From assembly GCA_012718945.1 (NCBI GenBank), contig JAAYBL010000071.1, positions 1 to 44,066 of the forward strand: a DNA stretch of 44,066 nucleotides. Direction: 5' to 3'. Both the position numbers and the translations under genes were made by a program. Source of the DNA: Bacteroidales bacterium (GTDB taxonomy: Bacteria > Bacteroidota > Bacteroidia > Bacteroidales > UBA1402). How positions within the stretch are numbered: position 1 is the stretch's first letter; the number at the start of each line of letters is the position of its first letter. Below, piece after piece: positions 18,123 through 27,108 of this stretch. Under the pieces are notes generated by a model that had not been told where the DNA came from, made no database searches, and saw only the letters and a list, made by a program, of their open reading frames with translations.

Positions 18123-19925
18123 ATGAAAAGGATCATCTTTTGCCTTATCTGCTGTGTTGTGTTGCAAACTGGATTGCATGCTGCATCCTATCAGGCAGTT
18201 GTGGCACCAGGGCAAAGCATTCAGGCAGCCATCGAAGCGGCACCTGACAAACCTGAACAACCGTATGTGATATTCATCAAGAATGGTATTTACAACCAGA
18301 AGGTGATCATCGATAAGCCAAATATTGTCTTGCTCGGTGAGCACCGTGACAGCACGCGCATTATCCTTGCAGAGATAGCCGGAAAAAGTCCCGTCAAGGA
18401 ATACAAAGGAAAACGACCGAGTAACGGCGTTATTGTCTTGCAAGAGGGTGCCAATGATTGCATAATCAGTGGATTAACTGTTTATAATAATTATGGTTCC
18501 ACCGTTGAAAAAACAACCACCCATCAAATGGCCATTTTTGGAAGGGCTACCCGAACCATTGTCATCAACTGCAACGTTTGGGCTGACGGAAACGATGCCT
18601 TATCCTTGTGGGCTCCGAGTGGAAATGGTATGTACTACCATGCAGACCTTGATTTGCGTTGCCCTGGTGTGGACTTCTTGTGCCCACGTGGGTGGTGCTA
18701 TGCCACACGCTGTACCTTCTATGGCGATGGCCGTGCGATGATTTGGCACGATGGCCGTGGCGACATCGATAAAAAATTGGTTATTACTGACTCTCATTTT
18801 GATTCAAAGAGTCCGGTTACGCTGGGCCGTTATCATCACGATTCCCAATTCTACCTGCTCAACTGTACCATGACAGATAAGATCATCGATCATCCTATTG
18901 GTTACGCTTATACGGATCAAGTGCTTGATTCCTGCCCCTGGGGACAACGGGTGTATATGTACAACATACAACGAATAGGCGGTACGTTTGATTGGATGAG
19001 AGACAACCTTCAATTGGCGAAAGGTAGCCCCAACGCTTCCGATATAACTGCAAAGTGGACGTTTGGTGGAGCGTGGGATCCTGAAGCCAGGATTGATACG
19101 TTGTGGAAGGTGCTTGCCTATGAAAAGAAACAAGTCATCCATCCGATTGTTGTTCCGCTGTGGCCAAATGGAGCACCTAACAGCAATGGACTATCCGGAG
19201 ATGAAATCCTGTTGGAAAATGGACGGGTATCCAACGTGACCAATCCGACACTCACTGTCTACCCTGCAAAGAATGGCAACGGTATGGCTATCATTGCCTG
19301 CCCCGGTGGTGCGTATATCCGTCTGGCCATGCAACATGAAGGACACGACATGGCTGCATGGTTTAATGAACAGGGTATAACCTACGCCGTGTTAAAATAC
19401 CGGATGCCCAACGGCCATTTTGAAGTACCCATGGCAGATGTGTTGCAAGCCATACGGATAATGCGGCAACAGGGGAACCAGTGGGGGGTAGTATCAAATA
19501 ATATTGGTATCATGGGCTCATCAGCCGGGGGGCATTTGGCTTCTTCTGCAGCTACACATTATACATCCAACGAAGACAGGCCCGATTTCCAGATTCTGTT
19601 TTACCCTGCCATTATTTTAAACAAGCCCTTTGCCAAAATCATGTTTGGTGAAAATGCCTTGGATGAAATGATGGATAAGTATTCGAACGACAAACACGTT
19701 ACGGCAGAAACACCTCCAGCTATCATTTTCTGTTCGGCTGATGATAGGACGACTCCTCCAGATCATGGTATTACCTATTTTAAAGCATTAAACGCAAAAA
19801 AGATATCCGCGACATTGCATATTTATCCAGCCGGAATGCATGGCTGGGGTTATAAAGACAGCTTCCCTTACAAGCGTCAATGGACTGATATGCTGGAGAA
19901 ATGGTTGAGAGATTTGAATAAATAG
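18123..19925 (+). CDS. Fusion of divergent CE8-like pectinesterase and alpha/beta-hydrolase esterase
   Basis: Exported 600-residue protein. Signal peptide is about 1-20. Residues about 22-330 form a right-handed beta-helix resembling CE8 (VVAPGQSIQAAIEAAP, IFIKNGIYNQKVIIDKPNI), but active-site motifs differ: GNDALSLW replaces GNQDTVYL, VDFLCPRG replaces TDFIFG, and VTLGRYHHD replaces YLGRPWRAY. The Asp pair and Arg remain; the oxyanion Gln and the Trp are changed. Residues about 345-600 form an alpha/beta hydrolase with CPGGAY oxyanion loop, GSSAGGH (Ser about 467), Asp in CSADDRTTP and His in GMHGWG. The C-terminal half resembles carbohydrate acetylesterases of pectin and xylan loci. The likely role is removal of acetyl, and possibly methyl, groups from pectin. 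Confidence 0.85.
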   Translation: MKRIIFCLICCVVLQTGLHAASYQAVVAPGQSIQAAIEAAPDKPEQPYVIFIKNGIYNQKVIIDKPNIVLLGEHRDSTRIILAEIAGKSPVKEYKGKRPSNGVIVLQEGANDCIISGLTVYNNYGSTVEKTTTHQMAIFGRATRTIVINCNVWADGNDALSLWAPSGNGMYYHADLDLRCPGVDFLCPRGWCYATRCTFYGDGRAMIWHDGRGDIDKKLVITDSHFDSKSPVTLGRYHHDSQFYLLNCTMTDKIIDHPIGYAYTDQVLDSCPWGQRVYMYNIQRIGGTFDWMRDNLQLAKGSPNASDITAKWTFGGAWDPEARIDTLWKVLAYEKKQVIHPIVVPLWPNGAPNSNGLSGDEILLENGRVSNVTNPTLTVYPAKNGNGMAIIACPGGAYIRLAMQHEGHDMAAWFNEQGITYAVLKYRMPNGHFEVPMADVLQAIRIMRQQGNQWGVVSNNIGIMGSSAGGHLASSAATHYTSNEDRPDFQILFYPAIILNKPFAKIMFGENALDEMMDKYSNDKHVTAETPPAIIFCSADDRTTPPDHGITYFKALNAKKISATLHIYPAGMHGWGYKDSFPYKRQWTDMLEKWLRDLNK

Positions 19926-20182
19926 ATGAATCATTATTGAGCATGTTAAGGCTGCTACATGGCTACCCAAAGCCGGGCAACCTTTGATGGATCGTTCTAT
20001 ATAGGGACCAATTGACTGTTAGGCGCGATGCTTTCAGTGTTGGGTAAATTACACCCGTGTCAGAAAAAGCACACTTTCTAACAATTAGTACACAAAGGGA
20101 TGGTTAACTTAGTTTACTTTTAGCGGTCCCATTTTTGCTTAGGTATGTACAATGAAGGGAAAATAACCTTAAATCTTAACAC
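19926..20182. other. 257-bp intergenic region before the large T9SS protein gene
   Basis: The longest gene-free stretch in the window. No ORF of note and no clear terminator hairpin with a T-tract. Near-consensus -7 boxes occur at 20115 (TACTTTTA) and about 20128 (CATTTTTG), each one mismatch from TAnnTTTG, so a promoter for the downstream gene probably lies here. Nothing else is recognisable. Confidence 0.4.
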
Positions 20183-23100
20183 ATGAAAAAAACGTTACTC
20201 TTTACGTTTGTGCTCCTCTTTTTGATGAGCTCATTAACGTATGCTGACAAGCATTGGAACTTGATGGATTGGAGTGCGACGACGCTAGCCAATTTGGAAG
20301 CCGACACGGCAGTCAATTGGAAAAAAGAAAGCGCCACACGCTACTCCAATCGTGTTGCGATTGCTGCCGATGCTGCCGTTATGGCAAACGGCGTAGCCAT
20401 CGCAGAAATGGATGGCCTCACCCTTGGGGCCACGGCCATTGGTAAATTGCGTATTGACTTCGATACCAATCCTGGTCGGTTGATGCTGAACGGTGCTGGG
20501 CTTAAGCTGAATGTGCCCGGATGTAATGCGGGCGATACGCTGACGGTCGTTACCTATACAGCCAGTTCATCGACTGCCAGAGGTGTAACAACGACCTCCA
20601 ATTGCACGCGTATTGGAGGCGATGCTACTTCGCTCGTTGTCAATACCAACGTCTTTTTGATTACTGAAGATGGGACTGTAACCCTTACCACAGATGGTGG
20701 GCTCCATTTCCGTGAAATCACATTGACCAACCCTAAACCGGTTGTAGTGACTACCGCTCCGTATTGGGTAAAAGACACAGCTGCTTTTGTACCTGACTCC
20801 AACTATTTCTACGCCATCACCGGTTTCAATGGCACCAAGCCCGAAGAAAACTGGTTAGCCGAACAGTATGTCCATTTTGCCTATGCCAACGGTACGAGCA
20901 TGGCCGTTGAGGCGGTATCGGATACGGCCAATGCCAAGTATTACTGGAGCATCGAAGCCAGTGCGACAGCTGGGAATTTCAAAGTCAAAAACGTGCTGAG
21001 CGGTTTGTATCTGGATGGTGCCACCTCCGGTACGGAGTACTCAGCTGTTTCAATGTCGTCGACACCCATCGATTTTGCCATATCAGATTATAGGGCTGCC
21101 GGAACCAAATCCGGTGTGCTGTGTGCCAACTCAGGTAAATCCTACGCCACGTTTATGCCGTTTGGTTTTGTGTACAACGGCAATAGAACCTTACTGAAAG
21201 GCTACATGTGGCGTAAAATGCTCTTGAAACGTTCCGATTGCGTTTCATTCTTGTATGCTTACCCCAAAGCGATGGTTTACAAACCACTATTGGGTAAGGA
21301 TCTGGATGTAGCCAAGGCTCTAGCGGCCCGTACCATAACCGAAGGTACTGACCTGTTGAATTACACCTCTGGTTTGAAAGCCAGCTTGCAGACTGCCATT
21401 ACTTCGGCTCAGGCCGCCTACGATGGTTCAGACTGGAAAGCGATGGAAGCTGCCATGCCAGTGCTGAAAGCCGCCGTGGCTGCCTTCAAGGCCGGGTTGG
21501 TGCTGCCAGCCGAAAAGTACCATATGAAGGCTGGCACAGATTATGTGGGCTTGTTGACCGATACCACCTTCCAACTGGTTTCGACCGTCGATTCTGCAGC
21601 CATGATCAATGCAGCTAAAACGGAATCGGGTGCTATACAACTGATGTATGGAACCAAGTACCTGGGAGCAGATGGCGTCTTGACCGCCAACGCTGTCGGT
21701 TATGAAGCCGCTGTGGACAATAACCTGGTGACCTTTATCGCGGGTGCTGACACCTTGAAGATAGGAAGTGCTTCTGCTTTCTCCCTTTCCGTAGTGGTGA
21801 TACCTCTGAAACCTGCCCTCAAGGCTACCACTCCTGTTAACGGGTCAGTGACGGCTGATACAACTGATATAGTCATTGAATTCGACCAGAATATTCAGGT
21901 GCTTGATTCGTCAAAAATCACGTTGAATGGGGTACAGGCTACCTTCTCTGTGAATGAGAAGACATTGACCGTGACTGATCCGCTGGTTTTCAAAACCGAG
22001 TATGTCTTGATTCTCAAACAAGGTGCCATCGCCCATGCTGATGATGCCGCCTTGATGGCCGATTCTGTTGGCATCACGTTTACCACAAGAAGCATCTACC
22101 TGCGTGACAAACAAACCATGTTGGGGGCGGGTACATTTGCAGGTGTGTATGCCTTGTTTGGTGAAGGAAGTGCCACTGGCTATATGGCCACTGAACGTCA
22201 AATCGCCGCTGATGCAAACGGCCAACTGTGGTGCGGTTTGAGCAATGCCTTGTCGTCGCAATGGCAGTTAATCCTGGCCGATACAACCAACAAAGTTTGG
22301 AATGTGAAAAACCATGTCACAGGCAAGTACCTGTCGTGGGGCGAGGGCAATGCGCTGGTAGCCTCTGAAACAGCTGCCGGCTGGCAAATCTCGCTCAATG
22401 CATCAGCACCTTCCAACAACGACTGGATCAACGTCTATACGTTCTGGCCAGCTGTGTCCGGTTCAGCTGCTGAATACGATATGGCCATGAGGGTTGACAG
22501 CATGAAACTGATGCCTGCTGTGGCCAATAATACGGTGACCACCAATGCCTTCAGGGTTTGCCCGATGGAATCTCTGACCTTTGGTGACATCCAAAACTAC
22601 ACCGATGTCAGCTACTTGAAAATCGGAGCACGTAATACGGGTGAGCTGGCTTGCCAGGTTGCTGGTATCGATTCAGTGCGTTTCTCGGCTACACCCGCTG
22701 TGGCCGAAGGCAGCCATTGGAAAGTAAAACGCGTCGAAAACGGCCGCTATGTGTTCCAGAACCGCTTGACCAAGCAATACATCACTTATGTTAACGATTC
22801 AACAGTGATGGGAACGGCTACGTATACACCAGGCAGCGATGACCAGGAATGGGTGATTATGGCTCATTGTGCGAAGAGCGGAACCAACTATTATACGGTT
22901 CAGGGTCGCAAGCGCGCCATGTTTGGTGGTGTCTTTAATAAAGGTTACCTCGGTGTGACAGCCCTAAACGGTGGAAATGATACCAATAAAGCAGGTGGAG
23001 CAGCCCGCATGCAATTGAAAACCACAGGAACGACCTATGTGGCCGGCGAAGGCAAGCCAACGATCACTGTGGCCTCTGTTGTCTCTAAGGCGTTGACCAT

Positions 23101-24925
23101 CAGCTGGACGGAAAACAAGGAAGCCGATCGCTATGTAGTGCGTGTGGCCGATACCTTGCATTACATGAACGGTGATTCCATCGGCTACAACCACATTGAT
23201 AGTGTGATCATTTATGAGCAAATCCCTTACATGGTTGATTCTGTTTGTTTGGCCATCGATACGGTCACCGCGACAACCTATAGAGCCAGCAACCTGGAAA
23301 CGGGTGTGGCTTATCATTTCATGGTACAAGCCATGGATGTGAAGGGCAACTTGGGCATCATATCCGATATGGTTTCTGAAACAACTGTCAGTCTGAGTCA
23401 GCATAAGCCGGCGGCTCCTACCCTGGGCACGGTTACCATCAGCAAGGCGACACTCAGTTGGGCTGCCAATGAGGAAGCTGTCAATTACACGGTTTCCTAT
23501 TGGACTAAGGCTGACACCAGTGACCTGGCACTATTTACGACGACAGGTTTGGACTGCACGTTGGGTGACTTACCGGCTGACACCAAGGTGAACTTCACAC
23601 TGAGGGTCAACGGCATTGATACGGCCAGTATGGCTTCCGATGTTGTGACGGCCACCACGCTGCCCTATTCCTCGTTGACGATGGCTAAACCCCAAACGGC
23701 CAATGTGACCGATCACTCCATGAAGGTGAGCTGGGAAGCTGCTGAAGCTGCCGTGTCGTACAACCTGTACGTGGCAAATGCACCATCTCTCTTGGCTTCG
23801 ACCACCCCCATCAGCGTGACGGAACTCTACACGGTGCTTGATCAATTGAAGGCCAACACCGGCTACTATATGCAAGTGGCTGCGGTTAATGCTGTTGGTG
23901 CCATGAGTAAACGTTCTTCGGTGCTTTCGAAAAGGACCAACGCTGCCGGTGTCATCAATGTGGGTTACATCACCTACAAAAAGGCCATGGATGCCACGGC
24001 CGATTCAGTACAGAACGATCCCATCTACCGCATGCTGAGTGCTGAGGCTAATTTGAATGTGACACTGAACGTCCTGGCCGATCAAGGTGCTGCTGTTGAA
24101 TTTGACCAGTCCCCCTACAATGTTCTGGTTATCCAGGAATCCATGGGTGGAAATGCAGGCATTTTGATGCCAGGCAAGGCGCTGGGTCTGTCCAACTTGA
24201 GTATTCCTACCTTGTACAACAAGACCTATGCATTCAAGGAAAAACGGGCGTTGGCTGCCGGAGCTACTGGTACAGGAGCTGAAGCGACGACCAACGTGCT
24301 CTCCCTCTCCGTCGCTCCTGCCAATCAGGCGAATCCAATGTTTGTCGGTCTGACTTTTGACGGAGACTCGGTTGTCATGTTTACAGAACCAGCCAACGAC
24401 TTGGGTGCCGTGGGTACGAAAGCCTTGAATGTGGCTACTGGTGTTCTAGGTGTGGATGGTACGCTGCTGGCCTATCCGACCGGCATGACGCCTGCCATCT
24501 GTGTGAATGACATGCCTGCCGGTACTGTTTTAGGCGGTCAAACACTGAATACACGCCTTATTACGTTTGGCATGAACTTTGGTGCATTGTGTCGTCTGAA
24601 CGGCGCCAACATAACTCCTGCCAACTATACCTTATGGAAGAATGCTGTCAATATTCTTGGTGGTAATATTCCTGTGGGGCTTGAAAAGGCTGCAACGATG
24701 GGTATGGATGTTTACCCCAACCCGACCAGTGACTACATCAACCTAAGGGGCTTGAGTGGCAAGTCTACTGTGAAACTGTACAGCTTGACCGGACAATTGA
24801 TGTCCACGCGAAAGGCTGAAGGTGAACACATGACCTTGAACTTGACATCCTATGATGCCGGTGTCTATCTGTTACAGGTTGAATCAGCCGGGTCGAAACA
24901 AACCATCAAGGTGATTAAGCGCTAG
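20183..24925 (+). CDS. Large secreted multidomain protein with FN3 repeats and T9SS sorting domain
   Basis: Predicted exported, cell-surface or released 1580-residue protein of unassigned activity. Sec signal peptide ends about residue 21 (SSLTYADK). Residues about 22-185 resemble N-terminal beta-sandwich modules found on Bacteroidota pectate lyases and pectinesterases (HWNLMDWSATTLANLEAD). Beyond lie a helical stretch, an Ig-like SbsA-type module (about 547-636, TDIVIEFDQNIQVLDSSKIT), two ricin-like trefoil-type stretches (about 640-750, 803-949), three FN3 domains (about 953-1250), a region about 1256-1494 that looks like a ThuA/GATase-like fold (YNVLVIQESMGG), and a T9SS type A sorting domain (about 1506-1580, VYPNPTSDYINLRGLSG...). 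I see no lyase or hydrolase catalytic motif. Proximity to the pectin genes suggests a binding or scaffold role, which is inference. Confidence 0.82.
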   Translation: MKKTLLFTFVLLFLMSSLTYADKHWNLMDWSATTLANLEADTAVNWKKESATRYSNRVAIAADAAVMANGVAIAEMDGLTLGATAIGKLRIDFDTNPGRLMLNGAGLKLNVPGCNAGDTLTVVTYTASSSTARGVTTTSNCTRIGGDATSLVVNTNVFLITEDGTVTLTTDGGLHFREITLTNPKPVVVTTAPYWVKDTAAFVPDSNYFYAITGFNGTKPEENWLAEQYVHFAYANGTSMAVEAVSDTANAKYYWSIEASATAGNFKVKNVLSGLYLDGATSGTEYSAVSMSSTPIDFAISDYRAAGTKSGVLCANSGKSYATFMPFGFVYNGNRTLLKGYMWRKMLLKRSDCVSFLYAYPKAMVYKPLLGKDLDVAKALAARTITEGTDLLNYTSGLKASLQTAITSAQAAYDGSDWKAMEAAMPVLKAAVAAFKAGLVLPAEKYHMKAGTDYVGLLTDTTFQLVSTVDSAAMINAAKTESGAIQLMYGTKYLGADGVLTANAVGYEAAVDNNLVTFIAGADTLKIGSASAFSLSVVVIPLKPALKATTPVNGSVTADTTDIVIEFDQNIQVLDSSKITLNGVQATFSVNEKTLTVTDPLVFKTEYVLILKQGAIAHADDAALMADSVGITFTTRSIYLRDKQTMLGAGTFAGVYALFGEGSATGYMATERQIAADANGQLWCGLSNALSSQWQLILADTTNKVWNVKNHVTGKYLSWGEGNALVASETAAGWQISLNASAPSNNDWINVYTFWPAVSGSAAEYDMAMRVDSMKLMPAVANNTVTTNAFRVCPMESLTFGDIQNYTDVSYLKIGARNTGELACQVAGIDSVRFSATPAVAEGSHWKVKRVENGRYVFQNRLTKQYITYVNDSTVMGTATYTPGSDDQEWVIMAHCAKSGTNYYTVQGRKRAMFGGVFNKGYLGVTALNGGNDTNKAGGAARMQLKTTGTTYVAGEGKPTITVASVVSKALTISWTENKEADRYVVRVADTLHYMNGDSIGYNHIDSVIIYEQIPYMVDSVCLAIDTVTATTYRASNLETGVAYHFMVQAMDVKGNLGIISDMVSETTVSLSQHKPAAPTLGTVTISKATLSWAANEEAVNYTVSYWTKADTSDLALFTTTGLDCTLGDLPADTKVNFTLRVNGIDTASMASDVVTATTLPYSSLTMAKPQTANVTDHSMKVSWEAAEAAVSYNLYVANAPSLLASTTPISVTELYTVLDQLKANTGYYMQVAAVNAVGAMSKRSSVLSKRTNAAGVINVGYITYKKAMDATADSVQNDPIYRMLSAEANLNVTLNVLADQGAAVEFDQSPYNVLVIQESMGGNAGILMPGKALGLSNLSIPTLYNKTYAFKEKRALAAGATGTGAEATTNVLSLSVAPANQANPMFVGLTFDGDSVVMFTEPANDLGAVGTKALNVATGVLGVDGTLLAYPTGMTPAICVNDMPAGTVLGGQTLNTRLITFGMNFGALCRLNGANITPANYTLWKNAVNILGGNIPVGLEKAATMGMDVYPNPTSDYINLRGLSGKSTVKLYSLTGQLMSTRKAEGEHMTLNLTSYDAGVYLLQVESAGSKQTIKVIKR

Positions 24926-24957
24926 GTCGCACGACGAATAATCGTTTATTCATATGG

Positions 24958-24991
24958 CAGTGCCCCGGATGTTAACACGTTCGGGGCACTG
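24958..24991 (+). terminator. Hairpin terminator after the T9SS protein gene
   Basis: CAGTGCCCCG and CGGGGCACTG form a perfect 10-bp GC-rich stem with a 14-nt loop, 33 bp after the stop. There is no T-tract immediately after it. Its right arm abuts the GTG used as the ORF-track start of the OPT gene, which argues that translation of that gene starts later, at ATG 25039. Confidence 0.65.
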
Positions 24992-25009
24992 TGTATACCA
25001 ACAATTTTG

Positions 25010-25017
25010 TATCTTCG
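25010..25017 (+). promoter_or_regulatory. Candidate -7 box for the OPT transporter
   Basis: TATCTTCG is one mismatch from TAnnTTTG, follows the preceding hairpin and lies 22 bp upstream of ATG 25039. The -33 element is unclear. Confidence 0.4.
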
Positions 25018-25038
25018 GGCTCAAAATTATCCATTCTT

Positions 25039-27051
25039 ATGAAGACACCCAACGAAGAAACGCCTGTCGGCTTGCCCGAAAACGCATTCAGGGAACTGGC
25101 ACCTGATGAGACGTACGAACCCATAATGAAACCCGGTAAAACCTACCCGGAAGCGAATGCTTGGTCGGTAACCTGGGGCCTGCTCATGGCTGTCTTGTTT
25201 TCAGCAGCGGCAGCCTACCTTGGCTTAAAGGTAGGGCAGGTGTTTGAAGCTGCCATCCCCATCGCCATCATCGCCGTCGGACTGTCAGGTGCGACCAAAC
25301 GTAAAAATGCATTGGGCGAAAATGTCATCATTCAATCCATAGGGGCTAGCTCTGGTGTCATTGTGGCCGGTGCCATCTTTACCTTACCAGCCTTGTATAT
25401 TCTTCAGGCCAAATACCCCGACATGACCGTCAATTTCATTCAGGTGTTCATGAGTTCATTGCTGGGTGGTATTTTAGGTATTCTTTTTCTGATTCCTTTC
25501 CGGAAATACTTTGTCAAGGAAATGCACGGCAAGTACCCTTTCCCCGAAGCGACAGCGACCACTCAGGTGCTGATTTCCGGTGAAAAAGGAGGGAGTCAGG
25601 CCAAACCCCTGCTCATCGCCGGTCTGGTAGGTGGCTTGTACGATTTCGTCGTTGCGACGTTCGGTTCATGGAGCGAAGTCTTCACTTCCAGGGTGCTTCC
25701 CTACGGAGAAGCTTTGGCTGAAAAGGTACGCCTGGTGTTCAAAATCAATACGGGAGCCGCTGTGCTAGGTCTGGGGTATATCGTTGGCCTGAAATATGCG
25801 GCCATTATCTGTGCCGGCTCTGCTTTGGTTTGGTGGATACTGGTGCCTGTCTTGGGGCAGTTGAGCGATCCTGTACTACAAGGTCTGAATCCAGCCATCC
25901 TCGATGCGGTGGCCGGCATGGATCCTGAAGCTATTTTCAGAAATTACGCCAGACATATTGGTATCGGTGGTATCGCTATGGCAGGTATTATCGGCATCAT
26001 CAAATCCTGGCCGATTATTAAATCGGCCGTAGGGTTGGCCTCCAAGGAATTTACCGGTGGGTCAAAGCAGGCTGTTGCCGTGGAACCCAGAACGCAGCGG
26101 GATCTTCCCATGAAGATTGTGGTTATCGGTGTGATCGTGACCTTGTTGGTGGTATTCGCCTTCTTCTTCTTTGGGGTCATGAACTTCTATTTGTTGCATG
26201 CAGTGGTGGGTATCTTGGTTGTGGGTATCATTGCCTTCCTGTTTACGACGGTAGCAGCCAACGCCATTGCCATTGTGGGTACCAATCCCGTATCTGGTAT
26301 GACCCTGATGACCCTGATCCTGGCTTCTGTCATCATGGTCGCAGTCGGTTTGAAGGGCACAGGTGGCATCGTCTCCGCCCTGATTATGGGTGGTGTCGTA
26401 TGTACGGCGCTTTCCATGGCCGGTGGCTTCATTACCGACTTGAAGATTGGCTATTGGTTGGGCAGCACGCCGGCCACTCAGCAACGCTGGAAATTTTTGG
26501 GAACGCTGGTTTCCGCGGCAACCGTTGGTGGTGTGCTCATCATCTTAAACAAAACCTACGGATTTTCGGGCGAAGGTGCTCTGGTCGCTCCTCAGGCTAA
26601 TGCCATGGCTGCCGTCATCGATCCGCTCATGTCCGGTACCTCGGCCCCTTGGTTCTTGTACGGCGTTGGCGCTTTGCTGGCTATTGTGTTGACCTTGTTT
26701 AAGGTGCCTGCTTTGGCTTTTGCACTGGGTATGTTCATTCCCCTCGAACTCAACTTACCCCTGTTGGTGGGTGGACTGATCCATTGGTTTGTCACCACAC
26801 GTACCAAGGACAAGGCGCTCAATGAGGAACGTGGTGAGTTGGGTACCTTGATTGCTTCTGGTTTTATTGCCGGTGGTGCTTTGATGGGCGTGGTCAGCGC
26901 AGCCATCCGCTTCTTCGGTGTTAATTGGGTCTTGAGTGGCTGGGTGGCATCCGCTGGTGCCGAATGGCTCTCTCTGGGCATGTACCTCCTGCTGATTGGC
27001 TTCTTTATCAGGATGGTGGTCAAAAAGAAAAAAGCATGCAGTACGTACTAA
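25039..27051 (+). CDS. OPT-family oligopeptide transporter
   Basis: Polytopic inner-membrane transporter of the bacterial OPT/YSL-like family, proposed to import peptides or metal chelates; the substrate cannot be read from sequence. The 670 residues show about 14 or more hydrophobic helices and family motifs including WGLLMAVLFSAAAAYLGLKVGQVFEAAIP, GENVIIQSIGASSGVIVAGA and YPFPEATATTQVL. The ORF-track start (GTG 24991) would place translation inside a hairpin and upstream of the promoter box; ATG 25039 gives the normal cytoplasmic N-terminus MKTPNEETPVGLPENAFREL. It is a single gene, bounded by hairpins on both sides and convergent with guaA. Confidence 0.92.
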   Translation: MKTPNEETPVGLPENAFRELAPDETYEPIMKPGKTYPEANAWSVTWGLLMAVLFSAAAAYLGLKVGQVFEAAIPIAIIAVGLSGATKRKNALGENVIIQSIGASSGVIVAGAIFTLPALYILQAKYPDMTVNFIQVFMSSLLGGILGILFLIPFRKYFVKEMHGKYPFPEATATTQVLISGEKGGSQAKPLLIAGLVGGLYDFVVATFGSWSEVFTSRVLPYGEALAEKVRLVFKINTGAAVLGLGYIVGLKYAAIICAGSALVWWILVPVLGQLSDPVLQGLNPAILDAVAGMDPEAIFRNYARHIGIGGIAMAGIIGIIKSWPIIKSAVGLASKEFTGGSKQAVAVEPRTQRDLPMKIVVIGVIVTLLVVFAFFFFGVMNFYLLHAVVGILVVGIIAFLFTTVAANAIAIVGTNPVSGMTLMTLILASVIMVAVGLKGTGGIVSALIMGGVVCTALSMAGGFITDLKIGYWLGSTPATQQRWKFLGTLVSAATVGGVLIILNKTYGFSGEGALVAPQANAMAAVIDPLMSGTSAPWFLYGVGALLAIVLTLFKVPALAFALGMFIPLELNLPLLVGGLIHWFVTTRTKDKALNEERGELGTLIASGFIAGGALMGVVSAAIRFFGVNWVLSGWVASAGAEWLSLGMYLLLIGFFIRMVVKKKKACSTY

Positions 27052-27090
27052 AAAAAGGATGCCTCCCCGTCATGGGAGGCATCCTTTTTT
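27051..27090. terminator. Bidirectional intrinsic terminator between OPT gene and guaA
   Basis: AAAAAAGGATGCCTCCC, loop CGTCAT, GGGAGGCATCCTTTTTT: a 17-bp perfect inverted repeat including A- and T-tracts. It works in either orientation and separates the convergent OPT gene (ending 27051) from guaA (ending 27109). Confidence 0.92.
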
Positions 27091-27108
27091 TAGTATCTCG
27101 TTCTTATC

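Noticed and set aside
19998-20131. GGGACC and GGTCCC arms about 120 bp apart in the intergenic region
   Set aside because: Only 6 bp and widely spaced; expected by chance.
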